The notes beneath the pieces were generated by a model. That model saw only the letters and a list, made by a program, of their open reading frames with translations. It did no database searches and had not been told where the DNA came from. This document shows, piece after piece, positions 7,942 through 14,901 of a stretch of DNA of 18,434 bases (positions within the stretch are counted from its first letter, which is position 1; each line of letters opens with the position of its first letter). Source of the stretch: Desulfovibrionaceae bacterium (GTDB lineage Bacteria > Desulfobacterota > Desulfovibrionia > Desulfovibrionales > Desulfovibrionaceae); NCBI GenBank assembly GCA_009783025.1, contig WRHY01000011.1:1-18434 (forward strand). The letters run 5' to 3'. The translations under genes and the position numbers were made by a program.

Positions 7942-8639
7942 TCATGCTGAACCGGCTACAGAGAGATATTCCCTATCGCTTCGGCCAAGTCAAGCTGCTC
8001 ATGGCCGCAATGACGCACAGTTCCTACGCCAATGAACAGCAGGACGGGGCGGAACACAACGAGCGTCTCGAGTTTCTGGGCGATGCGGTATTGGAGCTCT
8101 GCATATCGGAAGAATTGTACCGCCGTTTTCCCGGAACCAGGGAAGGCGAGTTGACGGCCATGCGTTCCCGCCTGGTTAATCAGGATACCCTGGCGGTTCT
8201 TGCCAGAAAAATCGGCCTGGATGAAAACATCATTCTGGGCAAAGGGGAAGAGGCGCAAGGGGGGCGGGAGCGGGATTCCCTGCTCAGCGATGCTCTTGAA
8301 GCCCTGCTCGGCGCGATTTTTCTGGACGGCGGATTTGAGGCCGCGCGCGCGGTTGTGCAGAGGCTCTTTGAGGAGAACTGGCCGGAACGGGAAAGCAGAC
8401 CCAAAAGCAAAGACGGCAAAAGCCGGTTGCAGGAAGTAACCCAACAACTGTTCAAAGCGCGCCCGGTGTATTCTCTTATCGGCAGTGAAGGCCCGGAACA
8501 TGACAAAGTTTTCCGGGTACGCCTGGAATTGCCGGAAGGCACGGTATTTATTGCCGAAGGCTCAAGCGTGAAACGGGCTGAACAGGCTGCCGCGCACGCG
8601 GCGCTGGCCCGGCTTGAAGCGGGAATGGAGCGAAACTGA
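7935..8639 (+). CDS. rnc: Ribonuclease III
   Basis: A 234-residue RNase III, close to the usual family length. The catalytic endonuclease domain spans residues 5-150. It carries the signature NERLEFLGD (42-50) with metal ligands E43, E46 and D50, and the second acidic pair D119 and E122 in [14 protein letters not shown]. Residues 162-230 form the double-stranded RNA-binding domain. It processes rRNA precursors and cleaves structured mRNAs and sRNA duplexes in the cytoplasm as a homodimer. The start may be 7935 or, 9 nt on, 7944. GGAAAAGG (7927-7934) suits either, and 7944 gives better spacing from AAGG. The gene diverges from the acyl-CoA synthetase with overlapping 5' ends and is not followed by era. 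It ends in a strong terminator 9 nt downstream. Confidence 0.97.
   Translation: MTFMLNRLQRDIPYRFGQVKLLMAAMTHSSYANEQQDGAEHNERLEFLGDAVLELCISEELYRRFPGTREGELTAMRSRLVNQDTLAVLARKIGLDENIILGKGEEAQGGRERDSLLSDALEALLGAIFLDGGFEAARAVVQRLFEENWPERESRPKSKDGKSRLQEVTQQLFKARPVYSLIGSEGPEHDKVFRVRLELPEGTVFIAEGSSVKRAEQAAAHAALARLEAGMERN
7965..7993 (-). promoter_or_regulatory. Candidate promoter for the synthetase operon, inside rnc
   Basis: On the minus strand, TTGACT (7993-7988, five of six) is followed by a 17-nt spacer and AATATC (7970-7965, three of six). Transcription would begin near 7958. That gives a very short leader for the ATG at 7941 or about 44 nt for the ATG at 7914. Confidence 0.3.
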
Positions 8640-8648
8640 TCCAGAGTT

Positions 8649-8688
8649 GGAACCGGGGAGGGGAGGTCCTCCCCGGTTCCTTGTCTTT
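8649..8688 (+). terminator. Intrinsic terminator of rnc
   Basis: Perfect 13-bp stem 8649-8661/8668-8680 (GGAACCGGGGAGG arm), 6-nt loop, followed by TTGTCTTT. On the minus strand the hairpin is not followed by a T-run. It therefore serves rnc mainly, although the stem may also hinder read-through from the convergent flagellin gene. Confidence 0.9.
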
Positions 8689-8730
8689 GGTCGCACCAGC
8701 CGATTGGAATGGCTATGGCAGGCTTCTCGT

Positions 8731-9624
8731 TTAGCCGCCGATAAGCTGCAGAGCCATCTGCGGGAGGGAGTTGGCCTGTGCAAGCATGGCCACTGCCGCC
8801 TGAGTGAGCACCTGGTTGCGCACAAATTCCGTCATTTCCTGCGCCACGTCCACGTCGGAGATACGCGATTCGGCGGCCTGGAGGTTTTCCGCCTGGATCA
8901 TCTGAACGCTGATGGTGTTTTCCAGCCGGTTCTGCATGGCGCCAAGGTGAGCCCGGATTTTATCCTTGGAAATAATCGCCTGGTTGATGCTGGCCACGGC
9001 TCTCTGGGCGGCGGCCTGCGTGGAGACCGTAAAGCCGCCCGCGTCCGGGGCCGCGGTGTTGCCGACGCCGAGAGCGGAGGCGGTGGCATCGCCAATCCTG
9101 ATGTAGTAGTAATCTTCCGCCGAGTCGTTGCCGGTGCCGAAGTGGATCTTCAGCTTGCCGGTGGCCTGGAGTCCTTCACCGTTGTGGTCCGCGCCGGACA
9201 GGTTGCCGTTAAGCAGGTGCACGCCGCTGAAGTCCGTGGCGTTGGCGATCCGGGAGATTTCCGAAGCCATGGCCTGGTATTCGGATTCAATCATCAGACG
9301 CTGGTCGGAGTTGTACGTGCCGGTGGCGGCTTGTTCGGCCAATTCCTTGAGACGAATAAGTTTTTCGTCAATGACCTGCAGGGCGCCGTCAGCGGTTTGA
9401 AGCAGGGAAATGGCATCGTTGGCGTTGCGCACCCCTTGATTCAGACCGGCGATTTCAGCCCGCATAAGTTCGCGAATGGCAAGACCGGCGGCGTCGTCGG
9501 CAGCCGTGCCCACCCGAAGGCCCGAAGACAGGCGGCGGACGGAAGTTGTCAGTCTGCCGTAGCTGGCGCCCAGGTTCCTGGACGCATTCATAGCCATCAT
9601 GTTATGGTTAATGACCAAAGACAT
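8731..9624 (-). CDS. fliC: Flagellin
   Basis: A 297-residue flagellin, the filament subunit exported through the flagellar type III apparatus. The conserved N-terminal D0/D1 region (about 1-140, with SSGLRVGTAADDAAGLAIRE) and C-terminal D1/D0 region (about 200-297, ending SLPQMALQLIGG) are both present. The variable central part is short (about 60 residues), as in minimal flagellins. The start at 9624 was preferred over an upstream in-frame ATG at 9693. AAGGAGG (9639-9633) lies 8 nt before it, flagellins begin with a M-x-L/I-x-I-N-x-N motif exactly here, and the longer version would start upstream of the sigma-54 promoter. The gene stands alone, convergent with rnc, so it is a monocistronic late flagellar gene. 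No other motility gene is in the window. Confidence 0.96.
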   Translation of the reverse strand: MSLVINHNMMAMNASRNLGASYGRLTTSVRRLSSGLRVGTAADDAAGLAIRELMRAEIAGLNQGVRNANDAISLLQTADGALQVIDEKLIRLKELAEQAATGTYNSDQRLMIESEYQAMASEISRIANATDFSGVHLLNGNLSGADHNGEGLQATGKLKIHFGTGNDSAEDYYYIRIGDATASALGVGNTAAPDAGGFTVSTQAAAQRAVASINQAIISKDKIRAHLGAMQNRLENTISVQMIQAENLQAAESRISDVDVAQEMTEFVRNQVLTQAAVAMLAQANSLPQMALQLIGG

Positions 9625-9632
9625 ATAATTAT

Positions 9633-9639
9633 CCTCCTT
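9633..9639 (-). promoter_or_regulatory. Strong ribosome binding site of the flagellin gene
   Basis: AAGGAGG on the minus strand, 8 nt before the ATG at 9624. It decides the start and fits a highly translated structural protein. Confidence 0.9.
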
Positions 9640-9661
9640 AGGGGTTGTCTGCCGGAGAATA

Positions 9662-9677
9662 AGCAACATGAGTGCCA
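9662..9677 (-). promoter_or_regulatory. Sigma-54 (RpoN) promoter of the flagellin gene
   Basis: The minus strand reads TGGCAC-TCATG-TTGCT, a full match to the -24/-12 consensus (TGGCAC-N5-TTGCW), with GG and GC exactly 10 nt apart. Predicted transcription start is near 9651, giving a leader of about 27 nt ahead of the strong ribosome binding site. Expression would need an ATP-dependent enhancer-binding activator. Confidence 0.88.
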
Positions 9678-9751
9678 AACAATAAATATTCAAAAAATTA
9701 AATATGTTATTAATGGAGTATGGGCTATTTTTCTAGAGTTTATTGAGAAAA

Positions 9752-9764
9752 GGAAATATTTTCC
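9752..9764. promoter_or_regulatory. Candidate activator site upstream of the flagellin promoter
   Basis: GGAAA-TAT-TTTCC is an inverted repeat about 80 bp upstream of the -24 element, in the AT-rich stretch 9680-9765. The distance suits an enhancer-binding protein site, but the assignment is speculative. Confidence 0.3.
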
Positions 9765-9801
9765 GCCGGATATTTGCCTGGCGGCCCCTCTATTGTACGG
9801 C

Positions 9802-9830
9802 TTTACGACGCCGCAAACTGCTGGTAGATT
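9802..9830 (+). promoter_or_regulatory. Candidate sigma-70 promoter for the zinc-knuckle membrane protein
   Basis: TTTACG (9802-9807), a 17-nt spacer, then TAGATT (9825-9830), each matching four of six consensus bases. It lies about 48 bp before the start codon at 9878. Confidence 0.35.
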
Positions 9831-9877
9831 CTTACTTTAGTGATAATCTCAAGCGTAAGATGCTCTAAGGGATACTC

Positions 9878-12529
9878 ATGGCAAAAATGGAAGCGCTGCG
9901 CTCGTACTTTTCCGAAGTCAGCGACATTCAAGTGCAGGTTGACGGCTATGCCCTGCGGCTGATCTGGCAGGGCAGCGTCAATCCCGTGGTGATGCAGACG
10001 CTGGAAGATTACGGCGGCTTCAAGCTGGTGGAAGACGAGGACCAGGCGCTCTGGTTCTTTTTTTCGCCCGACGTTCTGGTGGCTGCCGCCCGTCTGGGCG
10101 TGTGGTCGCGTTTCAATCCTCTGGCGCTCGGTTTGCAGATTTTTCCCGCCCGCCTGATCAAAAGCCATGCTGAGGGCAAGCAGCTTATAACGGATGAAGC
10201 CTTCTGGCAGCAGGAGGTAAAAGTCCCGTCCGGTTTGCGTATCTGGGTCAACATGGCCATGCGCAACATCGTTGAAACCAGCCCCGGCCTGAGCGTGCAA
10301 CTCTCCCCTGACGGCAATCCGCTGGATTCCGCTGTATGGCCCCTTCTTGAAGTCGATCCCCGCCTGCCGTACCAGTCGCCCCTGTCCTGGTTCGCGGTTC
10401 TGCGCCCGGTGGAAAGTGCCCAGGACAAGGCTTTTCACCTCGTTTGGCGCGAGTTTTTGAGCCACCTGGAAGCGTTGCTGCAAAGAAACAAGTTCCGCTT
10501 TTCCCTGCATGACAACTTTTTGCTGTTTTCCATTGAGACCTTGCGCCAACTCAAAACCTGGTGCAGGGACTATCTTGCCTTGCTTGCACGGCTCAAGCAG
10601 GAGCATCCGGATCAGTACTGGCCGAGCGTAATGGCCATTGTCGATCGCAAAGGCATGACCATGAACAATGATCTGCCCGGCAAGATCGGCGTTGCATGGG
10701 AACACCTGGTGCCGGACTACCCGCACATGTCCATGCGCAACGCGCTCATGCTGGGCAGTGAATTCAGCCCGCACGAGGTACGTTTCGCGCCGGCACGTCA
10801 TCATCCTGACGATTGGGTCAGCGTCAGTATGCGCGATGTGGAGGGCGAGGCCAGCGGCGGCACCTTGCCGCAGCTTGTCCCGCTGAGCGTGGTTTTCGGG
10901 CCGCATGACCCCTGCTTTTACTGCGGACAGCGCAGCCATGCGGTCTCCCAATGCCCTTCACGCAGTATTGAATCCACGGCCAGAAGCGTGTGGCCGGAAG
11001 TGGCGCGTCTGGACTTTGGCGCCATGCGCTCTTCCGTAGCCCAGATCGATAAAGTCCTTGGCGAACTGCCGGATGAAGAGACGAAAATAGCCGCCCTGTC
11101 CTCGCTTTTGCAGGAAGACAGCCCGGCGACCGTAATGCTGAGGGCCTTTTACGATCATACCTGGCCGGTGCAACTCAGGTCGGTCGGCTTTTTCTGGCGG
11201 GCGCGGAACAAGGATCTGCAAAAGGCCGCCGACACCCTGGCCGCTGTTGACAACAATCCGCTCTGGGATTTGCTCGGCACCTTCCGGAACAGGGATTCGC
11301 AGGCCATTGATGAAGAACTCAGGCAACTGCAATTGAAATTTTCCACGGACTTTAAGCTGCACAGCCTGCGTGGCTTCTGGGCTGCGGAACGGGGAGAACT
11401 GGACAAGGCGGAAAAGTCCTGGAAAGAAGCCGAACGCCTCTCCCCGCATCCGGTAGTGCAATCCTGGCACATGTTCCTGCAGGCCAGGGCGCTTGAGTGC
11501 CTGGGCCGTTTTTCCCAGGCCTCCTCGCTCTATGATCAGGTATCCCGCGCCTGCCCCGGCTGGTATGACGCCGAATACCGCAGGCTTGTATGCATGGTGA
11601 AAAGCGGCTTTACCGACGCCGCGCTCCCCGCCCTGGCAGCCCTTATTGACAGAAGCGGGCACTTTTTCAACAGGGCGCTCATCGATCCCGAACTGGAACG
11701 CGGGTATATTCAAGTGCTGGCCCGGCTTTACGTCATGTGGAACAGCATGGCCGCGCGGGCCAGGGAAGAGGTTGCAAACCTGACCCGCATCCGCGACGAA
11801 CTGGGCACCTGGTTTCTGCCGGATAATCCTTTTGCCGCTGAAGTGGCGGCGCGCATCGACAAAATTCTGGAGCGCTCGCACATAGAAAACTATGTGGCTT
11901 TTCAGATGCTGGTGACCGGCCGGATGCGCATTGAGCGGGACATCCAGGCCCATGTGCTGGACGAGGCCCGGCAATACAAAGATCGTTTTAAGGCCAACGG
12001 CGCGCGGCTCAAGCGGATTCATGAGGAATCGGCCTGGTTCCCTTTTCCTAAGACTCTGGTGGAATTCAATCGCAGTTATAATGAAGGGGTGGCCAACAAT
12101 AACTGGGCGCTGCGGGCCAACTTTCACACGCCCGAGGCCTTTCGAAAAGCGCAGATGCTGATGGAGCAGGAAGGGGAGCGGCTCAAAAAACTGGAAGGGC
12201 GGCTCAAGTTCCTGCGCATTGTGCGCGACTCCACGCTGTTTGTGCTGACCATGACCGAGACCTTTCTCTGGCTGGAAATTGTCGGACTGATTCTGATTTT
12301 TGCCGTGCTGCCCCTGCTCATTTTTTACGGGGACAAAATGGGCCTGGAAGTTCTGGCCAATGCTTTGGCCAAGGATCGCTGGCCCGTGCAAAAGGCCCTG
12401 CTTATCCTGCTTACCGTGTTTGCAATGGGGGTTGCGGGCCTGCGTACTCTGCTGCGCTTTGAAACCGTGCGCGACAAGATTCTCAGTAAGGCGCGGGAGG
12501 GGCGGTTGAAACCGGGAAAGCGCAGATAG
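9878..12529 (+). CDS. Large membrane-anchored protein with CCHC zinc knuckle and helical repeats, function unknown
   Basis: An 883-residue protein I do not recognise. Residues 1-340 form a mixed, apparently globular region without known motifs. Residues 346-359 (CFYCGQRSHAVSQC) fit CX2CX4HX4C exactly, the zinc-knuckle pattern best known from nucleic-acid-binding proteins. Residues 440-600 contain TPR-like helical pairs (around WAAERGELDKAEKSWKEAERL and ARALECLGRFSQASSLYDQV). Residues 680-780 are charged and helical, possibly coiled coil. Two hydrophobic spans follow (about 798-818 and 838-856), and the tail is basic (GRLKPGKRR). There is no signal peptide, so the N-terminal 780 residues probably face the cytoplasm. 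The ATG has AAGGGA (9867-9872) 5 nt upstream. It lies between the divergent flagellin gene and a DHH phosphoesterase, apparently as a single gene. Possible roles are scaffold or RNA/protein-binding adaptor at the membrane; nothing in the sequence decides. Confidence 0.85.
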   Translation: MAKMEALRSYFSEVSDIQVQVDGYALRLIWQGSVNPVVMQTLEDYGGFKLVEDEDQALWFFFSPDVLVAAARLGVWSRFNPLALGLQIFPARLIKSHAEGKQLITDEAFWQQEVKVPSGLRIWVNMAMRNIVETSPGLSVQLSPDGNPLDSAVWPLLEVDPRLPYQSPLSWFAVLRPVESAQDKAFHLVWREFLSHLEALLQRNKFRFSLHDNFLLFSIETLRQLKTWCRDYLALLARLKQEHPDQYWPSVMAIVDRKGMTMNNDLPGKIGVAWEHLVPDYPHMSMRNALMLGSEFSPHEVRFAPARHHPDDWVSVSMRDVEGEASGGTLPQLVPLSVVFGPHDPCFYCGQRSHAVSQCPSRSIESTARSVWPEVARLDFGAMRSSVAQIDKVLGELPDEETKIAALSSLLQEDSPATVMLRAFYDHTWPVQLRSVGFFWRARNKDLQKAADTLAAVDNNPLWDLLGTFRNRDSQAIDEELRQLQLKFSTDFKLHSLRGFWAAERGELDKAEKSWKEAERLSPHPVVQSWHMFLQARALECLGRFSQASSLYDQVSRACPGWYDAEYRRLVCMVKSGFTDAALPALAALIDRSGHFFNRALIDPELERGYIQVLARLYVMWNSMAARAREEVANLTRIRDELGTWFLPDNPFAAEVAARIDKILERSHIENYVAFQMLVTGRMRIERDIQAHVLDEARQYKDRFKANGARLKRIHEESAWFPFPKTLVEFNRSYNEGVANNNWALRANFHTPEAFRKAQMLMEQEGERLKKLEGRLKFLRIVRDSTLFVLTMTETFLWLEIVGLILIFAVLPLLIFYGDKMGLEVLANALAKDRWPVQKALLILLTVFAMGVAGLRTLLRFETVRDKILSKAREGRLKPGKRR

Positions 12530-12550
12530 AAGCGTTGGGGATGGACCGCC

Positions 12551-12579
12551 TTGTAAACGTTCAGTGCTTGGTATATACA
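12551..12579 (+). promoter_or_regulatory. Candidate sigma-70 promoter of the DHH phosphoesterase gene
   Basis: TTGTAA (12551-12556), a 17-nt spacer, then TATACA (12574-12579). It lies about 50 bp upstream of the start codon in a short AT-richer gap. The overlapping TATATA offers an alternative -10. Confidence 0.45.
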
Positions 12580-12630
12580 GATGGCAATTAAGATTGCGGC
12601 AATATTTTATTTTGAAGCAGGAGAAATACT

Positions 12631-13542
12631 ATGCGCCTGGTAACCCGATCGGATTTTGACGGTCTCGTATGCGCCGTGCTTTTGCAACATCTGGGACTGG
12701 TCACAGAATACAAGTTCGCCCACCCCAAAGATTTGCAGGACGGCGTTGTCGAGATAACTAAAAATGATATTTTGGCGAACGTTCCCTACGTCAAGGGATG
12801 CGGTATGTGGTTCGACCACCACAGCAGTGAAAAGGAGCGGCTGAAAGCCGTGGCCTTTATCGGTTCTTCCAAACCCGCGCCCAGTTGCGCCAGGGTGATC
12901 TGGGATTACTACGGAGGCCATAAGAAAATTCCCGAAAGATTTGATGAGATGATGTTGGCTGTCGATCGGGTGGATAGCGGCGATCTCACTGCCGAGGAAA
13001 TAGCGAATCCGCAAGGGTGGATCCTGCTCGGTATGATCATGGATCCGCGCACGGGCCTCGGGCGCTACCATGATTACCGCATCAGCAACTATCAATTGAT
13101 GATGGACCTGATCACATACTGCGCGGAAAAAAGCGTTGAGGAAATTCTGGAGATGCCGGACGTCAAGGAGCGCACGGACCGCTATTGGGAACAGCAGAAA
13201 CTTTTTGAAGATATGCTGAAACGGTGCAGCACAGTCCGGAATAACGTCATCCTGACGGATCTGCGGGGTGAGGAACAAATTTATTCCGGCAACCGCTTTA
13301 CCGTTTACGCCCTTTTCCCCAAATGCAACATCAGTGTTCTGGTAATCTGGGGCAGGGAAAAACAAAATGTGGTGTTCACTGTGGGGTATTCCATTCTGAA
13401 CCGGACCAGCACGGTGGACGTCGGTTCCCTGATGCTGCAATACGGCGGCGGCGGCCACCACAAGGTGGGCACTTGCCAGGTTCCCACGGAAAAGGCCGAG
13501 ACAGCGCTGAGTGAAATACTGGCTGCGGTGTGGGGAAAGTAA
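12631..13542 (+). CDS. DHH/DHHA1-family phosphoesterase
   Basis: A 303-residue DHH-superfamily hydrolase. Metal-binding motifs are present: SDFDG (D8, D10), the signature FDHH (D62, H63, H64) and AVDRVDSGD (D112, D115). The C-terminal DHHA1-type motif GGGGHHKVGTC (272-282) usually contacts substrate phosphates. Relatives include NrnA-type nanoRNases/pAp phosphatases, cyclic dinucleotide phosphodiesterases and exopolyphosphatase-like proteins. There is no GGDEF, PAS or CBS domain, so it is a stand-alone soluble enzyme. The substrate cannot be fixed from sequence; short oligoribonucleotides, pAp or a linear dinucleotide are possible. ATG with AGGAG (12619-12623) at 7 nt spacing. It probably forms its own transcription unit between the zinc-knuckle gene and the thiamine leader. 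Confidence 0.9.
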   Translation: MRLVTRSDFDGLVCAVLLQHLGLVTEYKFAHPKDLQDGVVEITKNDILANVPYVKGCGMWFDHHSSEKERLKAVAFIGSSKPAPSCARVIWDYYGGHKKIPERFDEMMLAVDRVDSGDLTAEEIANPQGWILLGMIMDPRTGLGRYHDYRISNYQLMMDLITYCAEKSVEEILEMPDVKERTDRYWEQQKLFEDMLKRCSTVRNNVILTDLRGEEQIYSGNRFTVYALFPKCNISVLVIWGREKQNVVFTVGYSILNRTSTVDVGSLMLQYGGGGHHKVGTCQVPTEKAETALSEILAAVWGK

Positions 13543-13550
13543 GCGATTCA

Positions 13551-13577
13551 GGCAGCGCCTCAGCGCCATTTTCTTCT
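13551..13577 (+). terminator. Weak possible terminator after the DHH gene
   Basis: GCGC-CTCA-GCGC with a flanking bulged pair, followed by a T-rich run (ATTTTCTTCTT). The stem is short, so read-through into the thiamine leader is possible. Confidence 0.3.
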
Positions 13578-13605
13578 TGCCGGGGACAAGGATAGAATAT
13601 ATATA
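13577..13605 (+). promoter_or_regulatory. Candidate promoter of the thiamine operon
   Basis: TTGCCG (13577-13582), a 17-nt spacer, then TATATA (13600-13605), in an AT-rich patch that also contains TAGAAT (13593-13598). It lies about 50 bp upstream of the TPP aptamer. Confidence 0.5.
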
Positions 13606-13657
13606 AAAAGAAAAGAGATTGAAGTTTACCCGCTCCGTGGCCAAAGCGCCCGGAGCC

Positions 13658-13741
13658 TGCTGGGGGAGCCCTTCGGGGCTGAGAGTGGCTTAGAGCCTGA
13701 CCCCTTGAACCTGATGCGGATCATTCCGCCGTAGGGAAGCG
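13658..13741 (+). ncRNA. TPP riboswitch aptamer (THI element)
   Basis: The conserved TPP aptamer core is present. P2 is GGGG (13662-13666) with CCCC (13701-13704), and P3 is AGCCC (13667-13671) with GGGCT (13676-13680) closed by TTCG. CTGAGA follows at 13679-13684. Then come TTGAACCTGAT (13705-13715), a GCGG/CCGC stem (13716-13719/13726-13729) and GTAGGGAAGC (13731-13740). A short GGCT/AGCC extra stem lies at 13687-13697. It precedes the thiS-thiD operon and would reduce its expression when thiamine pyrophosphate is plentiful. Confidence 0.95.
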
Positions 13742-13758
13742 TCATGTTTCTGTATTGG

Positions 13759-13788
13759 AAAGCCCGCATCCCTGATGCGGGCTTTTTT
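13759..13788 (+). terminator. Riboswitch-controlled intrinsic terminator
   Basis: 12-bp stem 13759-13770/13774-13785, loop CCT, with a run of six T at 13783-13788. It lies between the TPP aptamer and thiS, so TPP control is probably by transcription termination. The 5' arm CCGCATC (13764-13770) can instead pair with GATGCGG (13713-13719) inside the aptamer, giving an antiterminator. Confidence 0.9.
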
Positions 13789-13811
13789 GTTTATTACCAG
13801 GATATCAAGGT

Positions 13812-14036
13812 ATGCAAACAACAGTTCCCGGCGTGTCACGCGCCGTCACGGTCAACGGGCAGGACCTGAAAACCGGCGCCGATACGCTGGAAGCCCTGCT
13901 GGAAGAACTTGTCCTCAAGGGAAGCCCTCTGGTGGCCGAAGTGGACGGCAGCATTATCAAACCGGAAGATTTTGCCCTGACCCCGATCCGGGGCGGCGAG
14001 CGCATCGAGTTGGTGCGCTTCGTGGGCGGCGGATGA
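13812..14036 (+). CDS. thiS: Sulfur carrier protein ThiS
   Basis: A 74-residue ubiquitin-fold sulfur carrier, slightly longer than the usual 64-68. The C-terminal glycines that are adenylated by ThiF and converted to a thiocarboxylate are present (VRFVGGG, with one extra Gly). The thiocarboxylate donates sulfur to ThiG for thiazole formation. First gene after the TPP riboswitch terminator. AGGA (13799-13802) lies 9 nt before the ATG; the nearer AAGG is too close. thiG begins 13 bp downstream. Confidence 0.95.
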   Translation: MQTTVPGVSRAVTVNGQDLKTGADTLEALLEELVLKGSPLVAEVDGSIIKPEDFALTPIRGGERIELVRFVGGG

Positions 14037-14049
14037 AGCGAGGCTGACT

Positions 14050-14901
14050 ATGAACAGGCAACAAAAACAAGCGGACAATTGCGGCGGCGCTGCTGACGAT
14101 GCGCTTCTCGACCACCTCTCTATCGGAGGCAGACGGCTCTCCAGCCGTCTTTTCATGGGCACGGGAAAATTTGGCCGGGAAGAGGCCATTCCTTCCATAG
14201 CAACGGCCTGCGGGTCCGAGGTTATTACCGTGGCCTTGCGCCGGGTGGACTTGAGCGGCAGCGGCGGCAACATTCTTTCCCACATACCGGCGCACATGCA
14301 GCTTTTGCCCAATACCTCCGGGGCGCGCACCGCGGAAGAGGCCGTGCGCATCGCCCGGCTGGCCCGGGCCAGCGGCGTGGGCAACTGGATTAAAATCGAG
14401 GTGATCAGCGATGCGCGCAACCTGCTCCCGGATGGATACGCCACGGCCAGAGCCACGGAAGTCCTGGCCGGGGAAGGCTTTGTGGTGCTGCCCTATATGA
14501 ACCCGGATCTGTATGTGGCCCGCGATCTGGCCAATGCCGGAGCGGCCGCGGTCATGCCCCTGGGCGCGCCCATCGGCAGTAACCGGGGCCTGCAAACGCG
14601 CGAGATGATTCGTATTCTGATTGAGGAAATCGATCTGCCCATCATTGTGGATGCCGGTATAGGTGCGCCTTCCCAAGCCTGCGAGGCCATGGAAATGGGC
14701 GCGGCCGCCTGTCTGGTGAACACCGCCATTGCCACGGCGGCGGATCCCGTGGGCATGGCCCTGGCCTTTGGGCGGGCCGTGGAGGCGGGCCGCAGGGCTT
14801 ACCTGGCCGGGCTGGGCCGGGTGCTCGGCACGGGCGCGGCCGCCTCCTCCCCCGAGGACGGACGGCTGACAGGCTTTCTTGATACGGAGACCGGGGCATG
14901 A
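14050..14901 (+). CDS. thiG: Thiazole synthase ThiG
   Basis: A 283-residue TIM-barrel enzyme that condenses 1-deoxy-D-xylulose 5-phosphate, dehydroglycine and ThiS-thiocarboxylate sulfur into the thiazole phosphate moiety. The Schiff-base lysine is K115 in NWIKIEVI. Phosphate-binding and barrel motifs include [13 protein letters not shown] and [10 protein letters not shown]. The N-terminal 20 residues (glutamine, aspartate and alanine rich) and the C-terminal 30 residues make it a little longer than typical. ATG with GCGAGG 6 nt upstream. Its TGA overlaps the thiH ATG by 4 nt (ATGA), indicating translational coupling with the partner that supplies dehydroglycine. Confidence 0.97.
   Translation: MNRQQKQADNCGGAADDALLDHLSIGGRRLSSRLFMGTGKFGREEAIPSIATACGSEVITVALRRVDLSGSGGNILSHIPAHMQLLPNTSGARTAEEAVRIARLARASGVGNWIKIEVISDARNLLPDGYATARATEVLAGEGFVVLPYMNPDLYVARDLANAGAAAVMPLGAPIGSNRGLQTREMIRILIEEIDLPIIVDAGIGAPSQACEAMEMGAAACLVNTAIATAADPVGMALAFGRAVEAGRRAYLAGLGRVLGTGAAASSPEDGRLTGFLDTETGA

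Noticed and set aside
9625..9693. 23-residue N-terminal extension of flagellin
   Set aside because: It would begin upstream of the sigma-54 promoter, and the canonical flagellin start with a strong ribosome binding site is at 9624.
10913..10954. Zinc knuckle taken as a sign of a retroelement or phage origin
   Set aside because: There is no reverse transcriptase, integrase or capsid gene around it, and the rest of the protein and its codon use look like the neighbours.
10958..12391. Long minus-strand open frame opposite the zinc-knuckle gene
   Set aside because: It is a shadow frame. The plus-strand protein has coherent helical repeats, a zinc motif and membrane spans; the minus frame has none.
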